64,000 bases of DNA, from the NCBI RefSeq assembly GCF_002234675.1, contig NC_019877.2:3751041-3815040 (forward strand), written 5' to 3'. Of this stretch, positions 13,030 through 24,300 are shown piece by piece (the first letter of the stretch is position 1; every line of letters starts with the position of its first letter). This DNA comes from Oryzias latipes (Eukaryota; Chordata; Actinopteri; Beloniformes; Adrianichthyidae). Position numbers and translations under genes: made by a program. The notes beneath the pieces are model-generated. The model saw only the letters and a program-made list of their open reading frames with translations. It was not told the origin of the DNA and did not search any database.

Positions 13030-16000
13030 ATGAAGGGGATCCGAGGAATTACCCAGCTGTCGGTGAGAATTGTAACATTTTTGTCGCTCCATTTGTAGCC
13101 CTAATATTGGCAACGGTTGCCCTGTCTGTGTTTTTATCCTCAAAATAAAGAAAAAAAGAAGCAGGGGTCGTTCGTGAACCTTCTAGTGCTAGCACTCTCA
13201 GCAGACGAGGAAGCTAGTTGGACTTTAAGCTACAACGACCTACTGGAGAATGTTTATGCCATAGAACATCACATACTCTGCCTTTACACATTAATTTAAT
13301 ATACGTTTACATTAAAGTCACTCTTGTTCAATGGGATTGCTTCTTTATTCCGCTGAAATGTCTCTAACCCCGGCAGCTAACTGCTAGTGATTCTAGTGTC
13401 AAAACTTGCAGAGCTCACACATTACTCACCCTATTTTCCAAGATAAGGTCATTTAAAATGAAAATAATCAGGTTTTCATATAGTTTAAGATTTACACACA
13501 TTTGCTTTTTTGACCTATGTTTGTCTATATTAAACATCCATTTGCTTTCACCGTGTTTACTTACTGTTCAATCTCTTATGATTAAACGAATAGAAGTAAT
13601 CGGACAGATTTGCATAATCTTATGTGTTTGTTAAAATGATACTTTTATTTTTAGCCCCTTAAGTACTTCTTCATTAGTTAGTGAATAACATGTTATTAAT
13701 AACCGCCACAAATAGGAATAAAAAGGTTGAAACTTGTTTAAAATCATCCGAAAATTGATAATTTTCTCAAACGTGTAACATAGATAGATAGATATAAACT
13801 TTATTAATCTCCCAAAGGAGAAATTCAGGTGTCCTGTAGCAAAACACACAACCACACACAACAAACAACAGTAAAAAGACAGTTCACAAAATAATATCAG
13901 TTCATATCAGGCAGGTTCATTAAACAGCCTGATAGCTGTAGGGACAAATGAGTTCTTAAAGCGCTCTGTCCTGCAGCGCAGTGAAAGGAGTCTATTACTC
14001 CGTGTGCTCCTCTGACCTGACATCGTGTTGTGCAAGGGATGTCTGGGATTGTCCAGTATGCTCTGTGTCAAGGCCCTCATCCTCTTCTGCAGCACAGATC
14101 CCAGAGAGTCCACCCTCCTCCCGATCACAGATGCACATCTCTTGATCAGTTTGTCCAATCGAGTGCAATCCCTCATGGCCATACTGCCATCCCAACATAC
14201 AACCCAATAGAAGACAGCACTCGCCACAACCGACTGATAAAAGAGGAACAACATGTCAGTACATAAGTCAAAGGACCTCAGCTTTCTCAGGAAGAACAGC
14301 CTACTCTGCCCTTTCTTATACAGAGCATGAGCCTGCTCCGACCAGTCCAGTTTGTGGTCAAGGTGCAAACCCAAACCACCTCGATTCCCCCACCATCGAT
14401 GATCACTGGCTGGTGGGAGGACTTCCTACTAAAGTCAATGATCATCTCCTTGGTTTTTGATGTTTTCAGCACATAGTCTAATACAGAATAATTATAGCAT
14501 CCTTTAGCCTATACCATAACCCTGTTTGTTCACGTTCTCCTGAGTTTAAAGTTTTAGAGCAGTTTTCAGGGGTGATTGCATTGTTCTTTTCTGGAAGAGC
14601 GTCTTCAGTCAGGCTGGATTCTTCCACAGAACATCTCACACCTCAACTCCCACGGCAATACGACAACTACGACAACATTTAGCAAATCACGGCTTTTAAA
14701 CACTACACCTCTGTATTTATTTTCATTATTTTTTCTGTTATGCCACCTATTTTATCTTATCTATATATTTTTTGTTCTTTGTCTACTTTTTCTTAATTGT
14801 TGCTTTTATGTTTTGTGAATTTAATGTTGTGTTGACAACCCCATCTATGTTGTTTCTGTATCTGCTGTTGGCTGCCTTCTGTTATCCTTTCTGTGTTGAT
14901 TTAAGTTGCAAGTCTTTTTACTTAACCTGTCTACAGAGACTGAAGATGGAATTAGCCTAAAAGGCTATAATGTTATACATTTTAAATGGTATTTTAATAT
15001 GTGCGGACCCTGCCTTAAAACCAACCAACAAACCATAATAGTCACTCCAGTGCTTACATTCTGTATTATACCCATGGAAATGGCTGGTTCCTGGAGAAAA
15101 CCAGCTGGGAAAGCCGCTGACTCAACCCGTGAGCCCACAGCACCTTAGTTATGATGTCCACCCTTCCCATGTTCTTTGTGTTTCCAGAGGAGGCTTTATG
15201 CAGCCCAGGCTGCCCGTAAGGTGGAGGTGACTGGGTTTCAGCCGCAGGATGTGCAGGTCAGTGGTTGCTGACTTCTTTTTCTTTTCCACAGAGGCGCTTC
15301 TATGCAGCTGCCGGGAGAGGCCAGTCCCTTGTGCAGCCCTTGACTGGCCTCCAGCTCACTCCTGGAGCTTTTCATCACTACCAGGATGTCCATGTAGGTT
15401 GGTGTGTGATAGGAAAGGATGCAGAAGAGATGAGCTTGAACAGTAACGCATCTAAGATTTAGTTTTGCCTAAGACGGCTGTCTTGTTACTCCGTAATTGT
15501 TGAGCTATATCCACATGCAGTGAGTGGCACCTTCTATTACAAGCTTTAATGGCTTTTTTTTCTTCAGTAGAAATGTTTCTGTGTCTGTTCTTCCAGGTAA
15601 CCAGGTTGCCCAGCGGACTGGTGATTGCCTCGCTGGAGAACTATTCCCCAGCCTCTAAGATCGGCGTGTTCGTCAAGGCAGGCTGTCGCTATGAAACCCC
15701 GGAAAACGTGGGGGTAACCCACCTGCTCCGACTGGCTTCTAATCTTGTAAGAGTTTCATCTCTTTTTATGCAGTGATTATTACTATTTTATTTTTTTTAC
15801 ATTTAAAGCAGCAAATAAATGGTCAACGGATAAGATTGAAAATCATTTTTTGATTTGAAATGGTTTATTTCAAGCAATCAAATAAGAATAATACACAAAA
15901 AACATTGCAACCATCAGTTGTACATTCATACAGTGATGTATCAAACCCAAATTAAATATTGCTTGAAAGGGAGTGAACTTCTATAATCCCACCCCTGTTC

Positions 16001-19000
16001 TACCGTACCTGATTTATCATTATCCAGTTCATAACATTTATCAGACAGAGTTAAGAATCCTTAGGTATGAAAAAACACGCATAACAAAGATGAATTACTT
16101 ATTATGTAAAAAATAGACATAACTATCTTAGAAATCAAAATGGAAAATGCAAAACAACTTTTTGTTGTCTGGTTTCAGACGACTAAAGGGGCTTCAGCGT
16201 TTAAGATATGCCGTGGGGTTGAGGCAGTGGGGGGCAACTTAAGGTTAGTGATTTCCCAAAAGGTTTTTTTTAAGGCAAAAAACTGTTATGAAATATTTCA
16301 AATGATTCATAAAAATGTGCTTTTTCCTGCGCAGTGTGACTTCGTCCCGAGAGAACATGGTCTACACCGTTGACTGCCTGAGAGATGATTTGTGAGTCTT
16401 CTTCATGAGAAGGAGACTTTGGGGAGGAAAAAATGATCACTTCTTATTAATGAAAGTATATAGTCATTTAAGATTACATTTGCATTTCTGTTTGAATGCA
16501 GCGACACAGTGATGGAGTTTCTGATCAATGTGACCACCGCTCCGGAGTTTCGTCCATGGGAGGTGTTGGATCTCACACCGAGAGTGATCCTGGACAAAGC
16601 TCAAGCTGCCCAGAGCCCCCAGATCGGTGAGATATTTATACTGCCGTGTTGATCTTTCTCTCTCACATGATTTGATACGCATCTCGATATAATGGTTCAC
16701 GAATCCATACAGAAAAGATTCAACTGTAGTCCAGTTCTTTCACCTAAATCTAGATATTTACTATTCATTTGGCATTTAAAACTATAAATGGTGATACCTT
16801 TTATCAGGGAGACTCTTTTTTTCTATTCTGGCACTTTTTATTTTAACCTTTAAAAGACAAAATGTCTTTGGCATAACAGCTTCAAAAACTAAAAAAACAG
16901 TGTCATCATAATTTCTTCAGGTATTCTTCTTTGTGTGCTGTGAAAGACGTGTTGTTATGCGTTTAGTGAACACAACACGCATCCCTCGCCGTGGTAGAAG
17001 CAAGCTTGTGATTGGTCATCTTTTTGTTTGTGTCACATGTACGATAAAAGACAAAAACAGTAGAAACACAACAACTTTATCCAACTGCAGTAAACATTTA
17101 AAACATGTCTGGGAAACATTAAACCTGGACCTAGACTGCTTAAATTGTGCAATGATGGATGTTTTTTTCATTTTTATTTGAAATTTTTTCTGTTTTTTTT
17201 TTTTTTAAACAATTTTTGTCACATTTTAATTGGGCATCCTGTTTTTTTGTAGATCACAAATGCACTTTCATTAAGCAACAACTTAGTGTTTAGTTACTGG
17301 ATAATGCACTTTTTATTCAGTATTTATTACTTTTATTAACAAGGTTTTTTAAGGTACAAGTGTTGCACAGTCAAGGAAGCACTTTTTAATTTCTGACAAA
17401 TAAAGATCTGTTCTATTCTATTGTTTTTTATTCTATGAAGAAAAACTGACAAAGTTCTCTAGACACTGATTATTTACTTCCCTTATGAATTTTTTGTTTT
17501 TTTACCTTTTTATAAATATAATCTCTTCATATCTGTGGTTTTCAACCGTTCCTCAGTAATAGATCAGTTTTACTACGCATCTGCTTCTTTTACATCCCTA
17601 ATTAATACACACAGTGTCCCTGAAAACACACACCCCTTTATAAACAAATTACTGTTAATTAAAAGGCTTTTTCCTTCTTGTGTTATTTCATGATCAAAGC
17701 ATTTATAGAACTAACTTATGAAATTTAGGTGAAGACATGTTTTCTTTTGATTTTTTTCTGTGATTTATAAATAATTCAGATATTTTCATGCTGTTATTTG
17801 CCTAAAATATATAAAAAAAACTTACTTGTTTCATATTTGTTCTTTTCAAAATAAAAAAATATAAATATTTAATTGGTTTTGGAGTAAAGTTTGATCCCGT
17901 CTTCTCATTTGAATGTAGAGGATTTCAAATCTTGTGTATTTTAATACATTAAAAGCCCTTTTTACCATTTCCAGGCGTCATTGAGAGTCTGCATCAAGCA
18001 GCTTATAAGAACGCGCTGTGCAACTCCCTCTACTGCCCAGACCACATGGTTGGCAACATCCAGTCTGAACATGTAAGTCTTTGTTCCGATTTCCATCAAA
18101 GAAAGATATAATCTTTTTAAATCTTTCTAAAAACTCTTTTCCCCCCCACAGCTGCATCAGTTTGTCCAAAATAACTTCACAAGTGCCAGGATGGCTCTTG
18201 TTGGGCTCGGTAAGAATCCTTTTTTATTTAAATGTCGCCCAACCTTATTGAACTATTTCTGGAAGTCGTTTTGATGGACACCTGTCCTCCAGGTGTGGAC
18301 CATGATGTTCTGAAGCAGGTGGGGGAGCAGTTCCTCAACATCCGCAGTGGAGCCGGGTCTGCCGGAGCCAAGGCTCAGTACCGCGGAGGTGAGTTGGCTC
18401 AAAACGCTCCGCTTTTGACAAATCCAGCGCCGTGACGTAACGTGTTTGTGGGTGTGGTCTGCAGGCGAGGTCCGGCTGCCCGGTACCAGCAGCCTGGTCC
18501 ACGCTGCCGTGGTGAGCCAGTCAGCAGCAGCAGGAACCGGCGAGGCCCTGGCCTTCAGCGTGCTGCAGCATCTGCTGGGAGCCGCTCCAAACGTCAAGAG
18601 GGGAGCCGCCGTTTCCAACAAACTGGTCCAGGGTGTTGCCAAGGCAACCACTGACCCCTTTGATGTGGGTGGCCGTTGGTGACATATCGACTAACTTGCC
18701 GTTGTCTCAGTGAATCCAGAAAGTTTTAGATTTCTTCTTTTGTGAACAGGTCAGCGCTTTTAACGCGAGCTACTCGGACTCCGGTCTGTTCGGGGTGTAC
18801 ACCATTTGCCAGGCTGCTGCAGCTGCTGAGGTCGGGATGCTGTACTTTTTAAACAAACCTACTGCAAATGTTAAACCCGTTTCCATGGTAACAACTCTCA
18901 TGTTTCGTCTCTTAAGGTGATCAGGGCAGCTGTTGCCCAGGTGAAAGCCGTTGCCGATGGTGGAGTCACGGCTGCTGACCTCACTCGAGCCAAGTAAGAC

Positions 19001-19412
19001 GTTACTAAGGGGAGAAAAATAAAATCTGTTTTCCATTGAAGGTCTTTTGGCTGAAACAAGGTTTCTTTTTTTGTTTTGTTTTTCCCTCCTGTTAGGGCCC
19101 AGCTAAAGGCTCACTTCATGATGTCTCTGGAAACGTCAGAAGGTTTGCTGGAGGCAGTGGGAGCTCAGGCTTTGGCCAGCGGATCGCACCAATCCACCGA
19201 AGAAATCTCCAAAAACATCGACAACGTCTCCCTGAACGATGTTGCTAACGTAAGATTTCTGCAAATTTGATCTTTTTTTTTGTTTTAAATCGTTTCTATT
19301 TAATTATTTTGATTTTAAAACTCCGTAGGCTGCAAAGAAATTTGTCACCGGCAAGAAGTCCATGGCGTCCAGCGGGAACCTCATAAACGTACCCTTCGTG
19401 GATGAGATCTGA
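13030..19412 (+). CDS. uqcrc2: Cytochrome bc1 complex core protein 2 (UQCRC2)
   Basis: Exons: 13030-13062, then 15188-15256 (2a) or 15292-15393 (2b), 15597-15746, 16179-16243, 16335-16391, 16502-16626, 17975-18072, 18152-18209, 18293-18388, 18465-18664, 18750-18830, 18917-18993, 19096-19249 and 19329-19412. With 2a the product is 448 aa (human 453); with 2b it is 459 aa. It is a peptidase-M16 fold core subunit on the matrix side of complex III, without the HxxEH zinc motif ([10 protein letters not shown] at that place). Homology blocks include [36 protein letters not shown]-like sequence, [20 protein letters not shown] and a C-terminal FVDEI. The presequence [15 protein letters not shown] has the basic, amphipathic look of a matrix import signal with an R-x-Y cleavage motif. 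The polyadenylation signal AATAAA is at 19614. Intron 6 (16627-17974) is AT-rich with a LINE-like tail. Confidence 0.98.
13780..14478 (-). mobile_element. LINE fragment, Rex1/CR1-like, 5'-truncated
   Basis: This lies in uqcrc2 intron 1. The minus-strand frame 13907-14374 encodes a reverse-transcriptase C-terminal region ([12 protein letters not shown]-type start, [40 protein letters not shown]). A second frame at 14287-14472 carries the preceding [11 protein letters not shown] and [12 protein letters not shown], so at least one frameshift separates them. The 3' end (at low coordinates) reads TTTATTAATCTCC beside a short TAGA repeat, a common tail in these fish LINEs. The Rex1 assignment is from memory; the LINE call is firm. 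Confidence 0.8.
15188..15393 (+). other. uqcrc2: Duplicated, probably mutually exclusive exons 2a/2b of uqcrc2
   Basis: Exon 2a (15188-15256, 69 nt) encodes [12 protein letters not shown]...QPQDVQ. Exon 2b (15292-15393, 102 nt) encodes [13 protein letters not shown]...HYQDVH. Both have good acceptors (TTTCCAG, TTCCACAG) and donors (GTCAGT, GTAGGT), both are phase 0 on each side, and both share the start AGG-x-G-x-CTT/TTC-TAT-GCA-GC and the end CAGGATGT. The 35-bp gap 15257-15291 is below the size that vertebrate spliceosomes normally remove, and retaining it gives an in-frame TGA. Exon 2a matches other vertebrate UQCRC2 proteins; 2b is not one I recognise. Its expression is not shown by sequence alone. 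Confidence 0.8.
17160..17430 (+). repeat. Possible LINE 3' tail in uqcrc2 intron 6
   Basis: An AT-rich segment ending ACAAATAAAGATCTGTTCTATTCTATTG. This AATAAAG plus TTCTA-repeat ending recurs, inverted, near 27828 and is typical of short LINE tails in fish. No coding part is visible. Confidence 0.35.
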
Positions 19413-19613
19413 TGTCCTCTTTCATCTCTGCACCCTAATTATCTGACATTTTCCCTCCATTTAAAGCCAAGCGGAGCTTATTGTTTTTCAAATACTGTTG
19501 TCCTAAAAAATATACCATCTGGGTACCTCTGAGTGTCAAAACTGTTTTAAGTTTCAGAGTACTGTGTATTACCCACCTCTAAACATCATCTGTATAGTTC
19601 ATGTAAAATACAG

Positions 19614-19619
19614 AATAAA
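19614..19619 (+). terminator. uqcrc2 polyadenylation signal
   Basis: AATAAA lies 202 bp after the uqcrc2 stop, within a short AT-rich 3' UTR, and no better signal lies between. Confidence 0.7.
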
Positions 19620-19639
19620 GTTGATCTACCTGAAGGTTT

Positions 19640-20745
19640 TAACTTTGTTTGATTTAAAATACAGAGAAAAAAGGGATGTAGACGATTTGGTGCCCACAGA
19701 CAAAATAAAAGGAGTTACAATGCCTTTTTTTGTACAATAACTTTATTTAAAAAAACAAAATTAAACAACATAGCAATACACCATTAATAAAAAATAAATG
19801 TTATAGGAAATATAGCATGAGAGACCTTCATAGAGGCTAAGAGTTGCACAGTTCAGTAATTTTATCAGTTACTTTTCTAAAGGTCCAAAGAAAATGTTCA
19901 TTTTAAAATATACAGACATCTGTTTCACAAGTGAAATCTCTATTAGAACCAAATGTGGTCTTTAATTCATTTTTTTTACCCTGAAAGTTTCTATTAAAAC
20001 ACATTTTAAAGTTGCCAAAATAGAAAAGCAACTGCTGTCTTTAATTATTAGTCATTTGGTTGGTTTCAGAGCATTCAGAAATCCAGAATTTTCTCAATTT
20101 TCACCTAATTTTTCAACATAAGCCAAGTAGCAACTAAAATACAGACGTTTTTAAAATTAAACTGGGTTTTAAAATGCAACAAGATATTATTGGTACAATA
20201 TTTTTAAAGAACTTTCTCTTATACGTTCATTGAAAAATACCTATACAATATGAAATATTAATATTTAAAGGTGTTTAACTGTATATTTTGCCCAGAATGA
20301 GATTATTCCAAGTTTTTGAGGAAGCCTACAGGATTTATTTAAATAAAGGCTGTGGTGACACTTTAAAAAAAAATCTGATTTAAATTTGGATTTAAAAGAC
20401 AACTTTCAGAAACATCAGAAGAATTCAGCGAATTAACAGGTGGGGCAAAAAAAGTACAATAGATGAGAAGTAAAAATAATGAGCACAGAGCACATTTCCT
20501 AACATCGCGAGAATGTAGGTTTATAAGTTTTTATAACTTTTTTTTTTTTTCCCATAAGTTTTTATAACTTTCACAGTCTTTAAACTTTTGAGAGGTTCAT
20601 TATATTTCAAAATGAAAATCGGTAATAAAAAAGTTTCATTTGGGGATATTTACATTTTTTGTATATGTAATTTAGCTAAGAGAAAAAGTAAATTGAGTGA
20701 TTTTCAAAGACACCTTTTATTTATGTAAAAAAAGGATCTCGTGTT
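19640..20745. other. uqcrc2-mosmo intergenic region
   Basis: Very AT-rich sequence with no open frame that resembles a protein. It has a short local repeat (TTTTTATAACTTT) near 20527-20570 but no recognised transposon. Confidence 0.5.
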
Positions 20746-20756
20746 CTCGTTTCTTT

Positions 20757-20766
20757 TCTCGCGAGA
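20757..20766 (+). promoter_or_regulatory. TCTCGCGAGA motif in the mosmo promoter
   Basis: The palindrome TCTCGCGAGA, the known BANP (and Kaiso-associated) CpG-island promoter element, stands about 540 bp upstream of the mosmo ATG, where CpG and GC content rise sharply. The transcription start of mosmo is probably nearby, leaving a 5' UTR of several hundred bases (inference). Confidence 0.6.
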
Positions 20767-21307
20767 CTTCGAGACCCGACTGGCATGGGGACGAGGGGAC
20801 TATTTGGGATGAGTTTCCCACGCGGACACCATCATTTATGAGGGCATACGTTTGTGTTTACTGGAAAAACAGTGCTACGACTATAAGTTGGAACAATTTA
20901 GGACCTTGAAGGCTGGATTTTACTCATAAAGGAGAAGGCGTTTCCCGCCTGCGACCATCATCATCCGGAGGAAAACGAGCTTCCTTTGGGAGGATTCCTT
21001 CAAAACAAGTCAGCTGGAAGCATCAGCTGACTTTTGCAAGATCAAAGTTTAATCGGATTTTTGGAAGGCATATATTATTATTATTATTACCATTAATATT
21101 CGTAATGTGAAGAAACACCGGGGCTAGATACTCCCCGATCCCGCGGAGAGAGTGTCCATTCTTTCCTGGCTGGAGAAAGGCCAGAAGTCTGGATCTCCAT
21201 CCATCATCGGTAAATCCCGGACCAGCCCGGTTCCGTCATCATGGTTGACGCGCAGGGACAACGGGAGGCGTTTTAAACGCGTTCGAAGGGAGAGTCGGAA
21301 CGCCGAC

Positions 21308-24300
21308 ATGGACAAACCCACCGTGATATCCGGTTGTCTGTTCCTGGCTGCAGACATTTTCGCCATCGCCAGCGTCGCCAATCCGGACTGGATCAACACC
21401 GGAGATTCTTCCGGTAAACTTCGAAGCTCCTTCCAGATCAAAATACAGCTTTAAAGTATTTGAAAATATGTCGGGACAACAATAATTAAGTGTTAACCCA
21501 CAAAAGAACATTTAACCCACATTATGATACCACCACCACCGTGCTTCACACTACAGATCTTGAGATATTCGTTCCAGGTGTTTTTAGACGTTTTTACAAT
21601 ACTCAGTATAATGAACTTTTACACTTCTTATGAGCAACATAATTTTATATATTTTTTAAAATGTATTCACATTTAAATGGAGAAATCCTTTTATTTTAGC
21701 TCCCAGATTTTAATTTTGAGTTCATGTGTTCACAGAAATGGTTTAATCTCCTCGTTGGCGGTGTAAAATTATTTGAAACATCATTTTTGCATTCTTTGAC
21801 TTTTGGTTTTTGGGCCTGTACGTCTTCAGTTTTCTGGTCTTTTTAGCCCGGATTGAGCCAGCCCCACTATGGGGCGTAGGTAGAATATCAGGGAGGGGCA
21901 GGTCTGGGTGTGCTGAGAGTTTGGGGAGTCTCATCCCTCCGAGGCCCTAAAATGCATAGATAACCATGCTATCATCACATCTTCTCATTTGATCCATGTA
22001 GTATGTCTTATAAGTTTTATGTTGAATATTCTTCCTTAAACTCTGCGGTTACCAGGCTTCTTTTCTTCTTCTTCTTTTGATGTCTGTCTGTCCTTATGTT
22101 TATTTTTTGCATTTTTCCATTTTTGTGTTTTTATATATATATTTTAAATTTTTTAAATTTTAATTAATTGCAGACCATCACAATTAAGGGGGTATTGGTC
22201 TCCCTTTGGCCCATCTGGTCCTGCTCGGTGGTCTGTTTCCTGAAACATTTAGGTGTCCAACATACATTCTCACATTTAACCTAAACATCTTCAGTGACTG
22301 GAAAAGAACGGGAACAATCCATTTTTTTAGGGTTATCAGTGGTGTTTTTCCCTCCTTTCAGCACCTCCAGGACCAGCAAAACTAAATGTTTGGTTGATTT
22401 TTATTGTTGTTTAGAAGAAAATATAGGCTCCTCCTGCAGGTTAAAGGCTCATAAACATGCTGTCTTCCTGGATGTTGAATGCATCCAAGCTTTTAAAAAC
22501 ATTGTTAAGGTTAAAGCAGTTTCTAATTTGTGACGTTTGCGTCCGCTAAAAGCTTCGGTCTCAACCTCCTAAAGACATCTATTCTATTGTATTCGATTCT
22601 ATGATGATCTATCTCCAAATTGAAGTCGAGATTTCCCACAAAACCGGTTTGATCGTTCTTTCTGGCTTTTAAAAGATTTTAACGAAATAAAATTTACTCT
22701 CTGAAATTTTTTCAGAAATACAAAGTCAGTAAAAAAGGGCATTTTAAAAACTGAAAACTAAATTAATATTTTGTGATATCACAAACTCATTGAAGAAGCT
22801 CCTTTAAATTACACAAATAAAGAGATATAATGAACTCAAAAAAACACAAATATAAAAAAATCCCAAACTATAAAAAGTTACTTTCAACATAAGATGATTT
22901 TTAGACTTAATACATATTTTATATTCTAAGAAAAGATCGGTTTAATAATCTGATCTTTATAAAACAAATGGAGACATTTAAGAAGAACAATCAGGTTTGT
23001 GTCGTCTACTTTTGCCTTACAGAGATTACAAATTATGTGTATTTAAAAAAAAGATTTGTACGGCTTTTTTTTATCTAACATATATTAAAATACTTTTACA
23101 ATTTGCCAAATCTTTTTAATTCTGGTTAGTACTAGAAAAAAATAGGATTATAATTTGCATTTTGCTGATAACGAATGTAAAAATCCCATTATATTTGACA
23201 GCAAAACACATTTCCCCTCGCTAAGATTTCCTCTGGCAGTACAATAGTTTAAACAAACAAGTGCTAATTAACTTGTTAATTATTTTTTTCATTTTTAGTT
23301 ACTAGTGCAGTTTAAAAACTGTTGTTCGAGCAGCTCTAATGAAGAGTCATTGCTATTTCCACTTTATAGCATGAAATCAAATGTTAGTTTTGGCCTAAAA
23401 CTTCCAGGAAACGGAAGATGTTCGCTTATCTGGTGTGATGCATTCAGGGGAAGTGGGATTATCCTGTGTTAGAGGCTGAACGGGTCATCCTGCAGGAGGA
23501 AGTGGTTTCCTCAGGAATCTGAAGGGTAAAATGGGTCTGAATCAAACTCCAGCAAAAACAGAAACTAGGTGGCCGGGGTCTCTGCTTAAAATATGGTTTA
23601 GAGAAGAAATACAGGCTTTTAACCAAATTTAGGAATAAAATGATAACATTTCAATAGCTCTAATGTATTTTAGGGTCAATTGTTCGACTGATTTTTTTAA
23701 AATTTTGATTTAAATTTGCTATTTCTACAGATTTCTCTTAGTAACTGCAGAGTGGAGCGGACTCTTTTCATGGACAGATCCATTCTTTTTGACATCACCT
23801 ATTCATTCATTTCCAAATGTAAAATGCAGAATAAGGTTTTAGTTACTCAGGGAGCCTCCATCGGCTCATTCCTCATCCCTAAAGGTTGCAGAGAAAACTC
23901 TTGGGGCTTCACAGCCAGTCGACAAGTGAAGTCTGACACAAACCTGGAGCTGAAACTCTGACTCCCGTCTCTGCAGGATCCCTGAACGTTGGTTTAGTCC
24001 AGCAGTGCCAGACCATCCACGGGCGAGATCGGACCTGCTTCCCCCCTCAGCTGCCCGGAGAATGGGTCACCACGCTCCTTTTCATCGTCCTGGGCATCAT
24101 CTCTCTCACCGTCACCTGCGGCTTGCTGGTGATGTCGCACTGGCACCCCGAGGCCACCCGCTACGCCCGATGGATCGCCTTTACAGGAAGTGGGTGTTTC
24201 TCTCTGCCGGAGTTGGTGTTTTTGAGTCGGCTCAGGTGTTCTGCAGCCGCCGCAGGAATCACGACTTTGTCGGTGGGGTTAATTTAACTAAAATAACGAG

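Noticed and set aside
15249-15462. 65-aa frames around uqcrc2 exon 2b as separate small genes
   Set aside because: The 15265-15462 frame is exon 2b plus intron, and the other is a shifted shadow.
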